Part shown: piece after piece, positions 31,446 through 44,008 of the stretch
Numbering within the stretch: position 1 is the first letter of the stretch
Layout: each line of letters starts with the position of its first letter
NCBI GenBank assembly: GCA_012656075.1
Contig: JAAKBF010000393.1
Location: 124,001-188,000 of the forward strand
Length of the DNA stretch: 64,000 nt
Direction of reading: 5' to 3'
Source of the DNA: Phytophthora hibernalis
Lineage: Eukaryota; Oomycota; Peronosporomycetes; Peronosporales; Peronosporaceae
Notes under the pieces: model-generated
What the model saw: the letters and a program-made list of their open reading frames with translations, nothing else
Database searches by the model: none
Told to the model about the DNA's origin: nothing
Translations under genes and position numbers: made by a program

Positions 31446-34400
31446 ATCTATTGCTCACCTATCACACACGTCACCGGACCGAACGCTCCGCAACGGCGGC
31501 ACCACCATCTTTGGCCGCGCTTTGCGTGAACCACAATCTTGGCACGCAGCTACCCAGTCGCGAGAACACCTTCTCTCATGTGCGGTCACCAGTATGTGCG
31601 TTGCAGCCGCTCATATGTCTGCGGACCCCGTAGGTGGCCAGCCCAAATACTGTCGTGGTCCTCCTTGAAGACTTGGGCCCAGTATACTGCAGGCAAGACC
31701 ATTCTGCTCTCGCCGCCGTAAACTTCGGAGCACACGATGCCGTGCGCGTCTGTGAAGACTTTCTGTCCTCTATATGCACCTCTCATCACGAACGTCTACA
31801 CCTTTACAGACTCAGCCTGCTCCGCTTTACATCTTCGTCCGTAAATTGAGCGATTCCCAACTCGGCTGCCGCCACGCGCTGCACGATTGCCGTCTGCACC
31901 ACTTCCTTGGTCGCGCGTTCAATTTCTGCATCCAACTCGCCCTAACTGTCAGCCTTAGCCGTATTTGGTGCAGCCGTCGCAGCACTAGCTACTGTCGCTC
32001 GCACTGCTACCGGAACACGCTTTGCTTGGTTGCCACATGCGGATACTGCTGCCGCTATCTCCACCATCGACAAATGTGCTTCCGCACGTTTGTTCACCTG
32101 CGCTGCTGCTACCACTTCCTACTGCATATATGTGTCCGCCATACTGTCTGTCGCCGTGCTCACGTACACACTGCTGGTGCTTGCGCTTCCTCCTGCAGCC
32201 GTACACTGCTTGACAATGGCGGGGTCGTCAACTGCCGCCTTCACTTCACTCCGTCTGCGTCTTCATCTTGTAGGGGCCACGAGAGAGCGCGACTGCTACG
32301 TCGTTCTCCTTCCCCGGCCGGTAGACCACCTCGAAGTCGAATTCTTGCAAGGTAAGTGCCCAGCGGTGTAGACGACCTGCTGGCTCTTTTGTGGTCATCA
32401 ACCACTTGAGTGCCACATGATCGGTAACGATTGTAAATCTAGATGCGGCCTGAACAAGCGCGCGTCCCACACGATTGCCAAACACTCGAGCTCAGAACTA
32501 CTGTACTTGGCCACCGTCCGACTGTTTACTTTAGATGCGTACGCCACAGGTTGGTCCCCTTGCCTTGGTCTTGGGAGAGCACCGCTCCCAACCCTGTCTT
32601 TGACGCATCGGTAGACAGCTTGAATGGCAACTTATAGTCCGGATAGATCAGCACTGTCTTGCGACTCAGCCAGGCCTTGGCCCATTCAAACGCTTCTTCT
32701 TGTTCACTGCCCCATTCCCATTCGCTAGTCTTCCTTAGCAGCTTAGTCATTGGCGACATACGAGCGCTAAAAGACGGCAGAAACCGCCTATAATATCCAG
32801 CAAGAGGCACAAATCTGCGGACACCAGCAACTTCAACTGGTCTCGGGAAGTCAGCCACAGCTTTGACAAGCCGCTTTGTGGGTTGTATCCCTTGTGTAGT
32901 CAAATCATGGTCTACATATTCCATTCGTGTAGTCGCAAATGAGCTCTTCGACGGTTTCAAACTTAGTCCAGCAGCCGACAATCTCTCAAGAACCACAGCG
33001 AGCTCCACCACATGCTGCGCGACAGATCCTTTCGTAAAGATGATAACATCGACTAAGTAGACCAAACATCATATCCACGCAGCACGCAATCCATTAGCCG
33101 CTGAAACGTGCTCGGGGCGTTGCACAGAACAAAATGCATGCGGCAGAATTGGAACAGGCCGCGCTGCGTTGTGAATGCCGTCTTAGGTTTGTCTTGCTGA
33201 GCAACCGCGAGCTGCCAGTAGCGAGTGTAAGGCTAGGCTTGTGAATCGCCGCAAATCGTAGAGTGCTTCCAGTGTTTCGTCCACGCGCGGCAGCGGATAC
33301 ACATCTTTCACCGTCACGGCATTCAATGCCCTGTAGTCAATGCAGAATCTCACGCTTCCGTCCTTCTTGCGCACTAGGACGACCTGGAATCCCCATGCGC
33401 CCAAGCCTTCCTCGATCACGCCCTCTTCCAACATCTCATCGACTTCCTTGTCGATGATCTATCTCGTTCTCGGACACTGCGTGCCGACGTCTGCGCATCA
33501 TGATTGGCGCAGCGTCGCCAGTGTTGATGTGATGCACGACTTCAGTTTGTGCCAGCGGCGGGCATCCTTTCTTCTACTCGACGATACCAGCGTGATGTCG
33601 TAACAAAGCGATAACTAAGTCGCGATCAGTCGGCTCCATCTTACCAATCTCGAGCGTGTCTTCGTTGGTCAGTGGCTTGGTGTCGCTCTTCTTTCAGCGT
33701 ATTTAACCATTCAGCGACTCGTGCCCGCTCTAACTCTCCGCTCATGGCCAACAACTGTATGTTTTCGTCCGTGGGTATCCACGTGCCCAGTACTTCTCGA
33801 GCAGGCAGTTTCTCCCATCGTCCTTCCACGTTTAACACAGCTACATGAATCACTCCGTCTTTCACCGTATTTACCGTAGGCGCAAGTAATAGGTCCCTCT
33901 TTGACGTTGGCTTCGGCAAAAATACCCCTTCGTTCCATCAGCAGCGTCCACTGTCATCCGCACCATACTTCGGGTGATCGTGCCCAACTTCACAGTCTTC
34001 GCCAGCCTCACTGTCGCTTGCCATTCCCGGGGTGCCTTCATCAACGGCATCACACCATGACACGTGAATGGCAAGATGATCTTCCTGTTCTCGTCGTCGC
34101 GGTACTTCAACTGCCGCTTCCCGAAGTCCATCTTCACTTTGCGTTCCGCCATCCAGTCCTCGCCAATGAGTAAGTCGCCTCCTTGACCGTCGACCAGAAG
34201 AGCATTCACAGCGACCCTCTGCTGATAGATGGTGGTGCCCACGAACTGCCACACTCCGATCACACGAAGCTGTCCGCCTCCGAAACCTTCAACAATGTCC
34301 ACGGGTCCTTCGCGAGTCAAACACCGTCCATACTTTCTCAATTCGATGCCGGCGATGCTGAACTGCGCGCACGTATCCAACCTGGCTTAAAGCACGCACT

Positions 34401-35199
34401 TCTTCGCTACCGCCAATAACGCCGTGGGCAGACTTGTCATAGTGCCGCTGTTTGCAGCCCGTACGTGCCCCTTACGCAGAATCTTGCCGTCAGCACCTGG
34501 GACCAGCTCCACGTCACCGTAGCCGCCACGTTTCTCGTACTGGTAGGGCGGTTGCGCTTTGTCCGTCTTCTTCGCTGCCCTAGCATTCCGTCCTGCAGCA
34601 GCTGCTGCTATCTTCTGCTGCGGCTCGCTCTTGTTCTGCAGCCGCCGTACTCGACGTGCTGCGCGAAACGTCTTGGCCTCTTTCAGTGCTCGCCGCCTCA
34701 GCGCACGCATCTCGGACAGAGAACCCGTCTCCTCAAGGAACTGCGGTGCGTTGACCTCGTACGCGCGGACGTACTGCAGCCACTCATCGTCCACTAATCG
34801 TCGCTTGGTCACGTTGCTGTTTGCAGTCTTGTGCCATTACTGACACTATCGGCGGCGTGCTTGACTTCAATTTCGGCCGCTCTCGCTCCGCTTTCCGCAC
34901 GCTTACCACCGCCTCCTGCATTGATAGACGGCGCTCTTCGCGTCGTACGTCACGTTCCGCCTCGCGAAGATCGGTGAGTATCTGCCTCATCATTGCCCGC
35001 AACACCCTGGCTCGCTCTTGGTGCTCTTCGCGAAACTCAGTCGCCAACATCCCGTTCGCCACAGCCATTTCATCCTCTGCCCAGCGTTGTCGTCGTTGTT
35101 GCGCTTCTGTGCGGCCTCCACTGAATAGAAACGGGAATCGCTGGATGCCCTGCGGTGGCACACGTAGGGTCGGCTCCACGCGTACGGCTGCGTCATAAC
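31446..35199 (-). pseudogene. Pol relic of a minus-strand Ty3/gypsy element, integrase truncated
   Basis: In sense order: coiled-coil linker (35179-34387); protease (LDTCAQFSIAGIELRKYG, then LLIGEDWM), with the third active-site residue Cys rather than Gly; RT (VRFCIDYRALNAVTVKDVYP, then MVYLVDVIIFTK, a damaged YLDD box); thumb (RRFVPLAGYYRRFLPSF); RNase H (VTDHVALKWLM...VYRPGKENDVA); low-complexity linker; and integrase zinc domain (AGHLRGPQTYERLQRTYW, then CQDCGSRKARPK). The integrase stops at about 31446, before its catalytic core. Many shifts and stops indicate an older copy than the 9-21 kb element. Confidence 0.75.
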
Positions 35200-37558
35200 T
35201 GGATCACCTTGGACACCGCTGCATCACACTCCTTGCTCGCTTCGTCCAGCGTGGCTGCTGTTTCACGGATCGACACAGCTTCCTTGGCGTCACTGCTTGA
35301 TCTATCATGGTCGCTGGCTGATCGGCCTCAACCATCTTCTTATGTCGCTATACGTGCTTGCTTACACCTCCGGCGCATGCCCACCACTCGCTCCTCCTGC
35401 TGACCAACTTCGTCACTCTTTTCCTTGATTTCACCACGGGTAAGTTCTTCAATGCCACTCTTCCCCTTGGTGAGGCCACCGCCCTGGTGCTGGGATCGTA
35501 CATCTTCATCTTCCTCGCGTACGCGCATCTTCTTTCTCTGTTCTTGCTTCTTGGCGGAGTCTGCAGTACGCGCGATCACGGACGCTACATCCTGGGAGCA
35601 TTTGTCTTCTCTGCCTGGGTACGTTTCCCGCGGCCGCTGTAGTTGTCGGCGCGGTGACGCTTGGGTTGGTCGTAACTTGTGCTGTCGGCTGCTGCTGCGT
35701 TGTCACGGGCTTCTGACTGCCTAGCGGTTGCAAACTCTCGAGCCGAATGCTGCACTCACGATACCAGTGACCGAGTGCGCCACAGTAGTTGCACGGACTC
35801 TGCCTTGCGCTTCGCGATCGGTCGATTGTCCGGCGGTCCGTAGTTGCTCAAGTTGGCGCCGATTCCTCTGCCACTGCCGCGTCCGCCTCGCCCGCGCTGT
35901 ATCCGCCTCGACCATTTCTGCCGTAGCCGCCACGTCCACATCGGCTGCTGTCGCCGTAGACGCTCCCGTTGTACGGCCCTTCCTAGTATCCGCTGCTTCC
36001 GCCGTGGTCGTCAAACTGCTGCTGGCCGTCGTTAGTGCTGGGCACCTGATTAATGAGTGGCGCTGGCGTGAATGCTGGCGGCTCCGGACTTTCCGCAGTC
36101 CGAGTTTATGGTTTCGCCTGCAGTTCCGCCAATGGGAGGCCGCCATCCTTTACCGCTGTCGCACCAGCCTATCCGCTGACCGCCTTTCCCGCGTCATCGC
36201 ACTAAGGTGCGGTGTCGCTGCCGCCAAACCCCAGCCCTAGCTGCTTCCAGTTGACCATTTCACTCACTTCCGGCTTAACCTCTGCCTTCTTAGCCGGTGG
36301 GGAGGAGTCGTCTTCAGCGTCGACGCACTTCCTGCGGTAGTGGCGCTTGGGGCTCTGCCAGTTTGTGACTTTCCGCCCTTCACCGAACTCGCCGTACGCG
36401 TTGATCGTGTATCCCAAGGCCTCGCTCAGCGTCTGCGATCGCATGGTACGTATGTGCGCGGCGGCTTCTTGGTTGTTCAAGCCGTCAAAGAAGGCATCCA
36501 GGTAGGCTTCAGCTGACACGCGTTTTCCAAATCCAATGTTCATTAGGCTGTTCGTGAAGCTGTCCACGCGTTCTCCCGACTGCTGCTCTCGTTTGCCCAG
36601 GCGCTTCTGGATCTGCCCAGGTATTCTCTCGTCGCCCGAGCTTCTTTCGTAGGTGGCTCGTCAAATATTCGAAGGTGAAGTCGTCGTCGGACATACCCTC
36701 GCTCATCACCACTAACCACTTGTTTGCATCTCCCTTCAGATGTGCCGTCACCCCGTAGTAGAGCTCCGCCGACGACCACATCTCACCGCCTAACATCGCT
36801 TGCCGCTGTACTGCTTGGCGTACGGTCGGCAACCAGGCTTCGATCGACTCGGCCGGCGTGGCCTTGAAGTCTTCGATGTTCAGCTTCTTGACCTTGTGGC
36901 GGCGCTACTGTATGACCACGGGTACTGGTGCTGCTGCGGGTGGCGCTGTTGGCGTGGCTGCTGTTGGCGGCTGGATCACGAAACGCCGCTTCATCGAGCG
37001 CTGCTGTCCTGGTGTGAGCGCGTCCCACCAGTCCATGGATTCCAGCGCGTCATCTTGATCGGAACCGGCGTGTTCGGGCTCATGGTTGCGCGCAGCCGGA
37101 ATGCTGGGTCGGGCTGGTCGTCGTGGAGGTGGTTGCCGGTCGTCATCATCGCCGTTGCCGTCACCGCTTCTGTCACCTCCGCCGCTGTTGTCATTGTTGT
37201 TGCGGCGGTCGTTGCTGTCTGCGTCGTGGCTGCCGTGATCGCTGTCTTCGCCATTGTTGTTGGTTTCTTCATCATCGCTGCTGGTATCGTCATCATCGCC
37301 TGGATCTTCATTGTTATCGGGATCACCATTAGTAGCTACTCGGACGGCGACAGAGCTGCTGACTTCCACTTCTTCAGCGCTGCCGTCGTCATTGTCCAGT
37401 CGCAGCCGTGTTCGCGTTGTTCCCTGTCGCTTTGGTGCACGGGCTGGTCTACTGCTACTGCTGGTGGGATTGCTGCTGCTGGTGGGATTGCTGCTGCTCG
37501 CACTTGCCCTCGGCATGGTCGTCGTGCCGGATCTCGTAGTTATCGTCATAATGATCAA
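35200..37558 (-). pseudogene. Gag relic of the same minus-strand gypsy element
   Basis: The N-terminal part (37558-36905) begins MTITTRSGTTTMPRAS and is Ser/Asn/Asp-rich, with an acidic, repeat-like NNDN/DDDD region. A Gag core follows (ELYYGVTAHLKGDANKWLVV, then AYLDAFFDGLNNQEAAAHI). An intact zinc knuckle, CNYCGALGHWYREC, lies near 35790-35750, after an Arg/Gly-rich tract. Frames are shifted several times. The long plus-strand ORF over 36800-38014 is its antisense shadow. Confidence 0.65.
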
Positions 37559-38240
37559 ACTCTTCGTAATATCACGTCTGCTTGCCTCACTTCTTCCTTG
37601 TTCTGCTGCTGCTGCTCCTGCTTCCTCTTCTGCTGCGGGTCGTGTGATCAGCGGCTAGCTCTGTTGCTGCTGCGTTTGCTCGGATTCGTGCGTCTGGAGC
37701 CAAGCCTCGTGGCGTCGCTCCTGCTGCTGCTGTTTTGGTTTAGGAGGACGTCCGTGTTGGAAGGCTCCTGTATATACCACCAAGTAAGCGTTTGTGTTCG
37801 TTCTTGCCCTTTCGCTCCGCCTGCGTCAAGGACTGCTGATACCTGCGATCTCACGGTACTGCTGATACCCGTCTCCTCAGGTACTCGAGTGTCACGCCAA
37901 GAACTTGCACTAATCAACTGTGTCGTATTTGCGTTAGCTTCTGCAGCAAGTGTCAGCTGTTTCAGTTTGTCGGCTGCGAGCTCTGTGTGCTTCGCAGTCA
38001 ATCTTCTAGAGTGAGCTATTCTCACCGCTCCTACACATGCATTTCGTGCGGCGCCTTCTCCTCTCATCCGGCAACCGCGATAAGATCGCGATCCCTATTG
38101 ACCTCGAATGGGGTCGGCCTGCTGGATACCGGATGCTCTTTTGAGGTGTGAGCATCTCGCGATGCCTCACCCACGCTCTTTCGCAGCGATCTGCTGCACG
38201 CCGTACTTCATCTGAGTCCTGAGTCCTGAGTAGTCGCCTA
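37559..38240. other. Leader of the minus-strand gypsy relic, no coding recognised
   Basis: CAG-rich near 37590-37670 and 37710-37740. No clear LTR or primer-binding site could be fixed. Confidence 0.3.
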
Positions 38241-38256
38241 CGTTGTCGTTGCTGTT

Positions 38257-38386
38257 CGCTGTCCTTCGTTGTCCTTCGCTGTCCCCTGTCCTTCGCTGTC
38301 CCCTGTCCTTCGCTGTCTACTGTCCTTCACTGTCCGCTGTCCTTCGCTGTCCGCTGTCCTTCGCTGTCCGTTGTCCTTGCTGCCGT
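38257..38386. repeat. 10-bp minisatellite (CTGTCCTTCG)n
   Basis: About a dozen head-to-tail imperfect copies of CTGTCCTTCG and variants such as CTGTCCGCTG and CTGTCCCCTG. A short triple GAGTCCT repeat precedes it at about 38210-38230. Confidence 0.8.
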
Positions 38387-38593
38387 CCTCTTCCCGCTGT
38401 CATGCCATGTGGCTGTCCGGCGGGTGGGGAGACGCACCAAGAAGAATTCATCTTCTTACTGCGAGAATGCGCCACACGGCCTTCTGCTGCATCATCTTCC
38501 ACAGGATCTGGTTATGAGTCAACATCAACGCGACTCATGCCACGTCCGACGATACGATCCCGGTCGCGCCAGCTAAAGAGGTCGGGGGCGTAG

Positions 38594-40480
38594 GTGCGGG
38601 GTCCCTACTGGCTGGAATGGAGGTCCGGGTCCCCGGTGACAACCCGACCTCCTAGCCCCGTGCTTTACGCGCACTTCAATGCCACCACTGCCAGTGACGA
38701 TGCGAGGTTGATCATCGTCAGTCTTCATGTCACCGGCGCCCGGCGTCCACTTCGCGCGCTCCTACAATCTCAAAAACGACAAACAACTTCTTCCGTGTAT
38801 CGTGCCAGTCTATCCTGCCCGTGGGTGTTCCCGTGCGTGATGTTCCCGGCGCTGTTGTCGTCAATATTAGAGATGGGAAGCCTCACCGCGTTGCGCGACG
38901 AGACGTTTCGCTGCCATATACGTTTGATGGCTTCCGTAGCAACGACAAATGCATTGTGATCACGATGAACTACGCGTTTGATTGTATCCTGTGTATCACA
39001 TGGCTGTCTCGGTATCAGCCCCAGATCGACTGGTTGGCCAGATCAGTCAAGCGCCGCCGCGACTTCGATGTGAGCGAAGTCTACCCGCACCTCTTGGTGG
39101 CGCCAAGAGACTGGCCTCATGTCACAGTCATCGATGGGACGTCCACGACGCACGTTGTGCGCAGAGCGAGCGATGGACCTCTCTGCACGACTTGCGCAGT
39201 GCTCCTGACTCACGCGAAAGTGCCAGATCAGTCGCGCGGATACGCGAGTGTAAGCAGAGCGGTTGAGCATTCGTGGCTCCCGCAGCCGAAGAACGAGGTG
39301 GTTGAGCAGTGGCTCCCACATTACGACGAGGCGGTCGAGCATTCGTGGTCCCCGCAGACGAAGAAAGAGGTGGTCGAGCATTACAACGCAACAGTTGAGC
39401 AGAGGCCCCCGTATGACGATGCTGCTGTCAAACACGAGCTACGCCCGCGTGTGAGCGACGCCGTTGAGAATGGACTCTCGCGCCTAGATGAGGGTGAAAC
39501 ATCGTCCAGCGACAACGCCACATCGGTCTCGATCAGGTGATCGAGACGAACGAAGACATCCCGACGGTCGCGGAGACGGTTGAAGTCATGGCGCACCTTT
39601 GCGGATCCTGTGACATCACCGATCGAGTCGATATGTGTGCTTGAATACGTGGAAGGTGCCCCCAACAGCACTCATGTGATCGAAGTAGCGAGTCCTCCTC
39701 GCGACGCCAAGTCTATCACGACACTTGCAGGCCTCTTGTGGAAGAATTTCCTCCGGGATCTCAAGGCCGGTGACATCGAGCAGGTATGTTTGATCACCTA
39801 TGCCGACTCGGCGCGAACGCCGTCGCCCATAACGAAATACCAGGACGTCCGAAGAGCGCTGAACCAAAGTCAGCGCGCGAAGTGCTCTTTGCAGCAAAGT
39901 CGTGGGAGTCGTTGAAGGCGTCCGGCAACCCGGTCTACGCGATAGTCCGTGAGTTCGCCGACGTCTTTCCCGACAAGATCCCAGCGGAACTGCCAGCTGA
40001 TCGCGGCGTGTGCCACGAGATCAATCTCGCGCCTGGCTCGAAGTACGGCCGCGAGATCAGGTCAAAACCATCGATGACTTCTTTGAGAGTCGCCGCCAAG
40101 CCGGTCATGTGCGTGAAAGCATCTCGCACCCACTCGAGCTCGACCTTTTGTGTGAAGAAGGCAACCGGCGGATGGCGCATCGTTCACGCCTTCAACAAGC
40201 TGAACGATGCTACTATCTCCGCGCAGGCACCGATCCCGCGGAAGGACATGGTATTGGACTCCACGTCGGGCAGCGTCATTTACAATGCCATCGATTTGAC
40301 CGAAGGTTTCTATCAGATCCTCATGAGAGCGGGCGACATTCATCTCACGGCAGTTAATACGCCCAGCGGTATGTTCTGGGTGTGACTCGTGATGCCCCTC
40401 AAGGTCTGAAGATGCACCCGCCACGTTCAACCGCATGGTGGCTCATGTACTACGCCCTAATTGTACCGAGTTCGCATGCT
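38594..40480 (+). pseudogene. Protease and N-terminal RT relic of a plus-strand gypsy element
   Basis: The protease block LIIVSLHVTGARRPLRALL has lost the expected D-S/T-G active site. Downstream, FDCILCITWLSRYQPQIDW matches the retroviral-type protease C-terminal block. A repetitive spacer follows (VEHSWLPQPKNEVVEQWLP, repeated three to four times with variation, 39261-39440). The RT start is EFADVFPDKIPAELPADRGV...INLAPGS, with later YNAIDLTEGFYQILM. The frame is lost at about 40380 and coding stops before the YxDD box at about 40475. It probably belongs to the same element as the Gag at 30641-31445. Confidence 0.65.
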
Positions 40481-40704
40481 GTGACATGTCTGGAAACTAA
40501 AAAATTATGGTACAGTTAATACATTTTATTTCAGATTTATTGAAATCTGGTCATACCGCTATCCCCTTGTCAGAAGCGTCAGCTCTTTTCAGCCAATAGC
40601 TTATCTAGAAATTGCACATGTTTCAATTCTTTGTCATAAGGGTCAGTTGAAAACCGGTAATTTACTAGTTTTAAGGGTGGCGGAGCTTCATTCGAAAATC
40701 AAGC

Positions 40705-41110
40705 TCACGGCTGAACCGCACGAGTGTCGGGAACGTGCGGGACGAAGGAGAAATCGCGGAGCCTCTGCGAAGGTCCCCTGCTGGCGGGTACGTCTAGCAG
40801 CCCTACCTGGATGCCATGGCTGGCCAGCGCGAAGGAGGGCTGACATGCCACCGTCGACTTGCCTACGCCGCCCTTAACCGAGAGCACCGGCTGCTTGTGC
40901 TCGACGCCCACCAGACGCTGCTTCACGCCCAACACGGCAGGGTCCGGCAGACGGGATTTGCTCGACGCGCACGAGCTCTGGTTGGGGCAGCCGGAGCAAC
41001 CGGCCACCTCGCCGGCTTATTTGGAATGCGACCCCACGCAGCTGCCGTTGGCGTTAGTGCCATTACCATCGTCTGGTGCTGGTGCTTGTATTCGGTAGGA
41101 CGGAACAGCA
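40705..41110 (-). pseudogene. NBP35/NUBP1-type Fe-S scaffold P-loop NTPase, N-terminal fragment
   Basis: The minus strand shows the N-terminal cysteine cluster (SCVGSHSK, stop, then AGCSGCPNQSSC, spaced C-x13-C-x2-C-x5-C) and the deviant Walker A, LSVKGGVGKSTVA, followed by LASHGIQVGLLDV. This order is diagnostic for the cytosolic Fe-S assembly ATPase NBP35. A TAA sits within the cysteine spacer and the ORF loses similarity after RGPSQRL, so only about 130 codons of a protein of roughly 300 survive. Confidence 0.7.
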
Positions 41111-41174
41111 GGCTACCATTAATGAAACTTTACCTTCGCTGCCCTGAAAACTCTTCATTATCCTGACAGACCAG

Positions 41175-41504
41175 CTAGAGATCACCAAGCCCAGAGGAGC
41201 GATTACAGTGCTTCACGCACCAAGCTCGCCACCGAGCCCTGTATGCCGTCCGCTCAGGCATGGTACCCCGCAACACGTACTGGAGCTTCGGACGTCTTGT
41301 TCTCTTCGCCGATGTTTTTTCCACCTGTGCCATGCAATCGACGTGCTCTGCATCTGAAGCGAATTGTAGCCAATGACCCCTATGTTTGTCGTCGAACTGT
41401 CTTATTAATGCTCGACACATGTAATTGATGTCAGTGAAGTTGGTAACTGAGCACGGGACTTTTGGACAAATTGGATGATGGCTGCCATGTAATTTAACAA
41501 ACAA
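41175..41504 (-). other. Unassigned 109-codon ORF
   Basis: Composition looks protein-like (ALIRQFDDKHRGHWLQFASD, then VLRGTMPERTAYRARWRAWC), but I do not recognise a family. The first Met is not a convincing start. It could be part of a repeat-encoded protein. Confidence 0.25.
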
Positions 41505-42242
41505 GAAAACAACTGCAGGAACCCAAGATCAACGTGCGGAAGCGGGGAGAAATCTGGTATCTACTCCGCCACAACGTGGTCACACGATGGAGAGATACAG
41601 ACTCCTGAGCTAGAAGTGCTCGTCCCCTGATGTCTGTTGTGTTCGCGAGATCCTCGTCTCACGAAAGAACACAGTCTTTTAGCTCAGTATCGACCCAAAG
41701 CATTCCTTGCTTCTCGAGTGAACTCTCAAGACCATTTCCAGTACCGCATTTATAAGAGGCCACAGTGGTTCCCCGGGCCGTTCCGCACTCACGATAATTT
41801 TGCTGCCGTTGGGAGGCGTCGCGACAATCGTGATTTGTGTACCAGTGTCCAAAGGTGTAGAGTCCGCATATAGCGCGCCGACATGAAGCATGGATGTGAA
41901 AGCGAGGAGTTGAGGATTGCTGATCTCAATGGCTACTATTACCTTTGACTACACGATGCTGTAAAAAGACTGAAATGATTGGCTTCGTTTAGACTTCTTA
42001 AAAATCCTAGAGGGATATCCACAAGGTAGGCACGCATAATTGGCGAGAACTCTTAAGAAACACGTGCGTATTGCGTACCAGGTAAAAATGAAAATAAAAA
42101 TGAAGTGTAGTCCATTTCTGGAGAGGTACTCTCTGTACTGCTATATTGGTCTTTATGGTCTTGGCGATATTTCCAAGATGTCACTTCACTTGACTACGGA
42201 CAGTGACGGATAATCACCGACATGGGTTTGCCTGGACAGTAC
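41505..42242. other. No gene recognised
   Basis: Short ORFs only, becoming AT-rich from 41940. Confidence 0.3.
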
Positions 42243-42552
42243 TCGCCTGGGCTGGACGATCCCGGATATTCCCGGATGACACGGACGATCCCGGATATTC
42301 TCGATGATCCTGGATATTTTTGGATGATCCCGAGGACCCCGGACGGTCCCGGATATTCCCGATGATCCTGGATATTTCAGGGTGATCCCGGACGGTCCCG
42401 GATATTCCCGATGATCCTGGATATTTCAGGGTGATCCCGGACGGTCCCGGATATTCCCGATGATCCTGGATATTTCAGGGTGATCCCGGACGGTCCCGGA
42501 TATCCCAGATGATCCTGGATATTCCAGGATGATCCCGGACGGTCCCAGATAT
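42243..42552. repeat. 49-bp minisatellite
   Basis: Tandem units of 49 bp. Each holds GATGATCCTGGATATTTCAG, then GGTGATCCCG and GACGGTCCCGGATATTCCC; perfect units start at 42361 and 42410, with diverged ones before and after. The unit itself is built from a shorter motif, GATCC(T/C)GGA(T/C), repeated about three times, so it probably arose by expansion of a sub-repeat of about 16 bp. Confidence 0.88.
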
Positions 42553-44008
42553 ATAGCCTGTAAAATAAATAAAATACACCTGTGCATACCATTTGGTATA
42601 ATATCCATGTGCAACAAACGAAAATTGTAATCATTGTCTGTCCAGGACCGCTATAACCAGTCTAGAAAAGTGTAGCTCCACCCCAGGATCACCCATGCAA
42701 AAATAGACACGACCCTGAACAAAGGTGTACGGCCACCAAGTCAAAAGTGGACGACCACCAAAATAGAACTTCAACATGTTAAACTTAGTTTTTGAAGGAT
42801 AGCACTGCAGTTTTCATCACACTCGGCCAGCAAAGATTGCTCTTACGCTAATGTGGTGTAGAGAATTGCCTCTCGCTGCCGCTGCGGTCGCCACTGCTCC
42901 TTTCGTGATTGACAAGCAGAATCCCGTTGGAGAGAATGTGCGACGGGGCAGAGATTGTTCGAGAACATCCGCGGCAGAGTAACAAGGCATAAGAGCGAGG
43001 CGAAGTACGGCACACCAAGTTCAGCGAGAGGTCGCCACCGGAAAGATCTCCGGACCGCGGCCTTTGGCGAGTAGTCGCTGTCGGTTGTCCAAGGAAGATA
43101 TCGGCGTCGTGCCCCTTGGTGAACAGCCACAACCGGAAGATATGCCGGATAGGGCTCTTGGAGTTCTGACAGGCAGTCGCCGAGGACTCGGTAGTTTCAC
43201 AACGGACGAGTTCACACTAGATATTTGTATATGGCATAGGAAAGAATAGTATAGAGATAAGCGCTCGCAGAGCGCAACAAACAGAGCAGATTTTCCTTCC
43301 GATCGCAAGAGTCAAGTCCGGTTACGGTAAGTGTCCGTAGCGTCTGGTCCCGCTTGATCGCCAGGATTATGCCTGCCGGTGGACACGAAGGTTGAAGTAA
43401 TCAAGTGTTCATCCACCCGGCAAGTCCAAGAAGCTAGATTGTGTGATTGATTTGCTGCGTGTGCAGAGAACGAGAGAGCTCGTTCGACCGAGGGAGTGCT
43501 ACCGAAGCCTCCTTCCTACCTACCCGCCGGAGCTTTGCCCCGGCACCCTCGCTTACCGGCTGAATAGCCCTGGACCCTTCCTTCTGAGGGCCAGCGAGGT
43601 TTATTTGTGTGTTAGCGTGTATTGCAGACTAGCCGTGCTCGTAGCTAGTGCTGTGGAGTTGATTGGTTGCCCGACCGACAAGTCGGAAGTACGCAGGGTC
43701 AGACCAACCCGGTGCTAGGGCTGAATCAAGGCCTTCAGGTCAAGACTTCGCCCAATATTCACCTCGTCTTTGCGGACGAGGTGTGTGTTGTGGGTGGGAA
43801 AACTAGCAGGACATAATTCTGGCGTGTTCCTACACGACACTAACCCAAGATGTCTTCATGCAGTGTTATCATCCATTTCGTGCTCTCGCTTATCATGTTC
43901 ATCAGCACCGTGGCGGGTTGCAAGAACTACTTCATCGGACGCTTCTCAAGCCCTGTGGCCATGTTCGGGGTGCTTCTGTTCTGGAGCTGTATATGGTGAT
44001 GAGCGCGA
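42553..44008. other. No gene recognised; possible solo-LTR or leader sequence
   Basis: 1.45 kb without a supported ORF. 43000-43740 is GC-balanced, with many short palindromes (for example GCGCTCGCAGAGCGC near 43260), suggestive of retroelement LTR/leader sequence, but there is no second copy to prove it. Confidence 0.3.

Noticed and set aside
36800..38014. 404-codon plus-strand ORF rich in Val, Ala and Cys
   Set aside because: It is antisense to the Gag of the minus-strand gypsy relic and reads as low-complexity hydrophobic sequence produced by the complement of Asn/Asp/Ser-rich codons.
42243..42634. CRISPR-like regular repeats, and a collagen-like ORF
   Set aside because: Units are head-to-tail without unique spacers, and the ORF is only the translated minisatellite.
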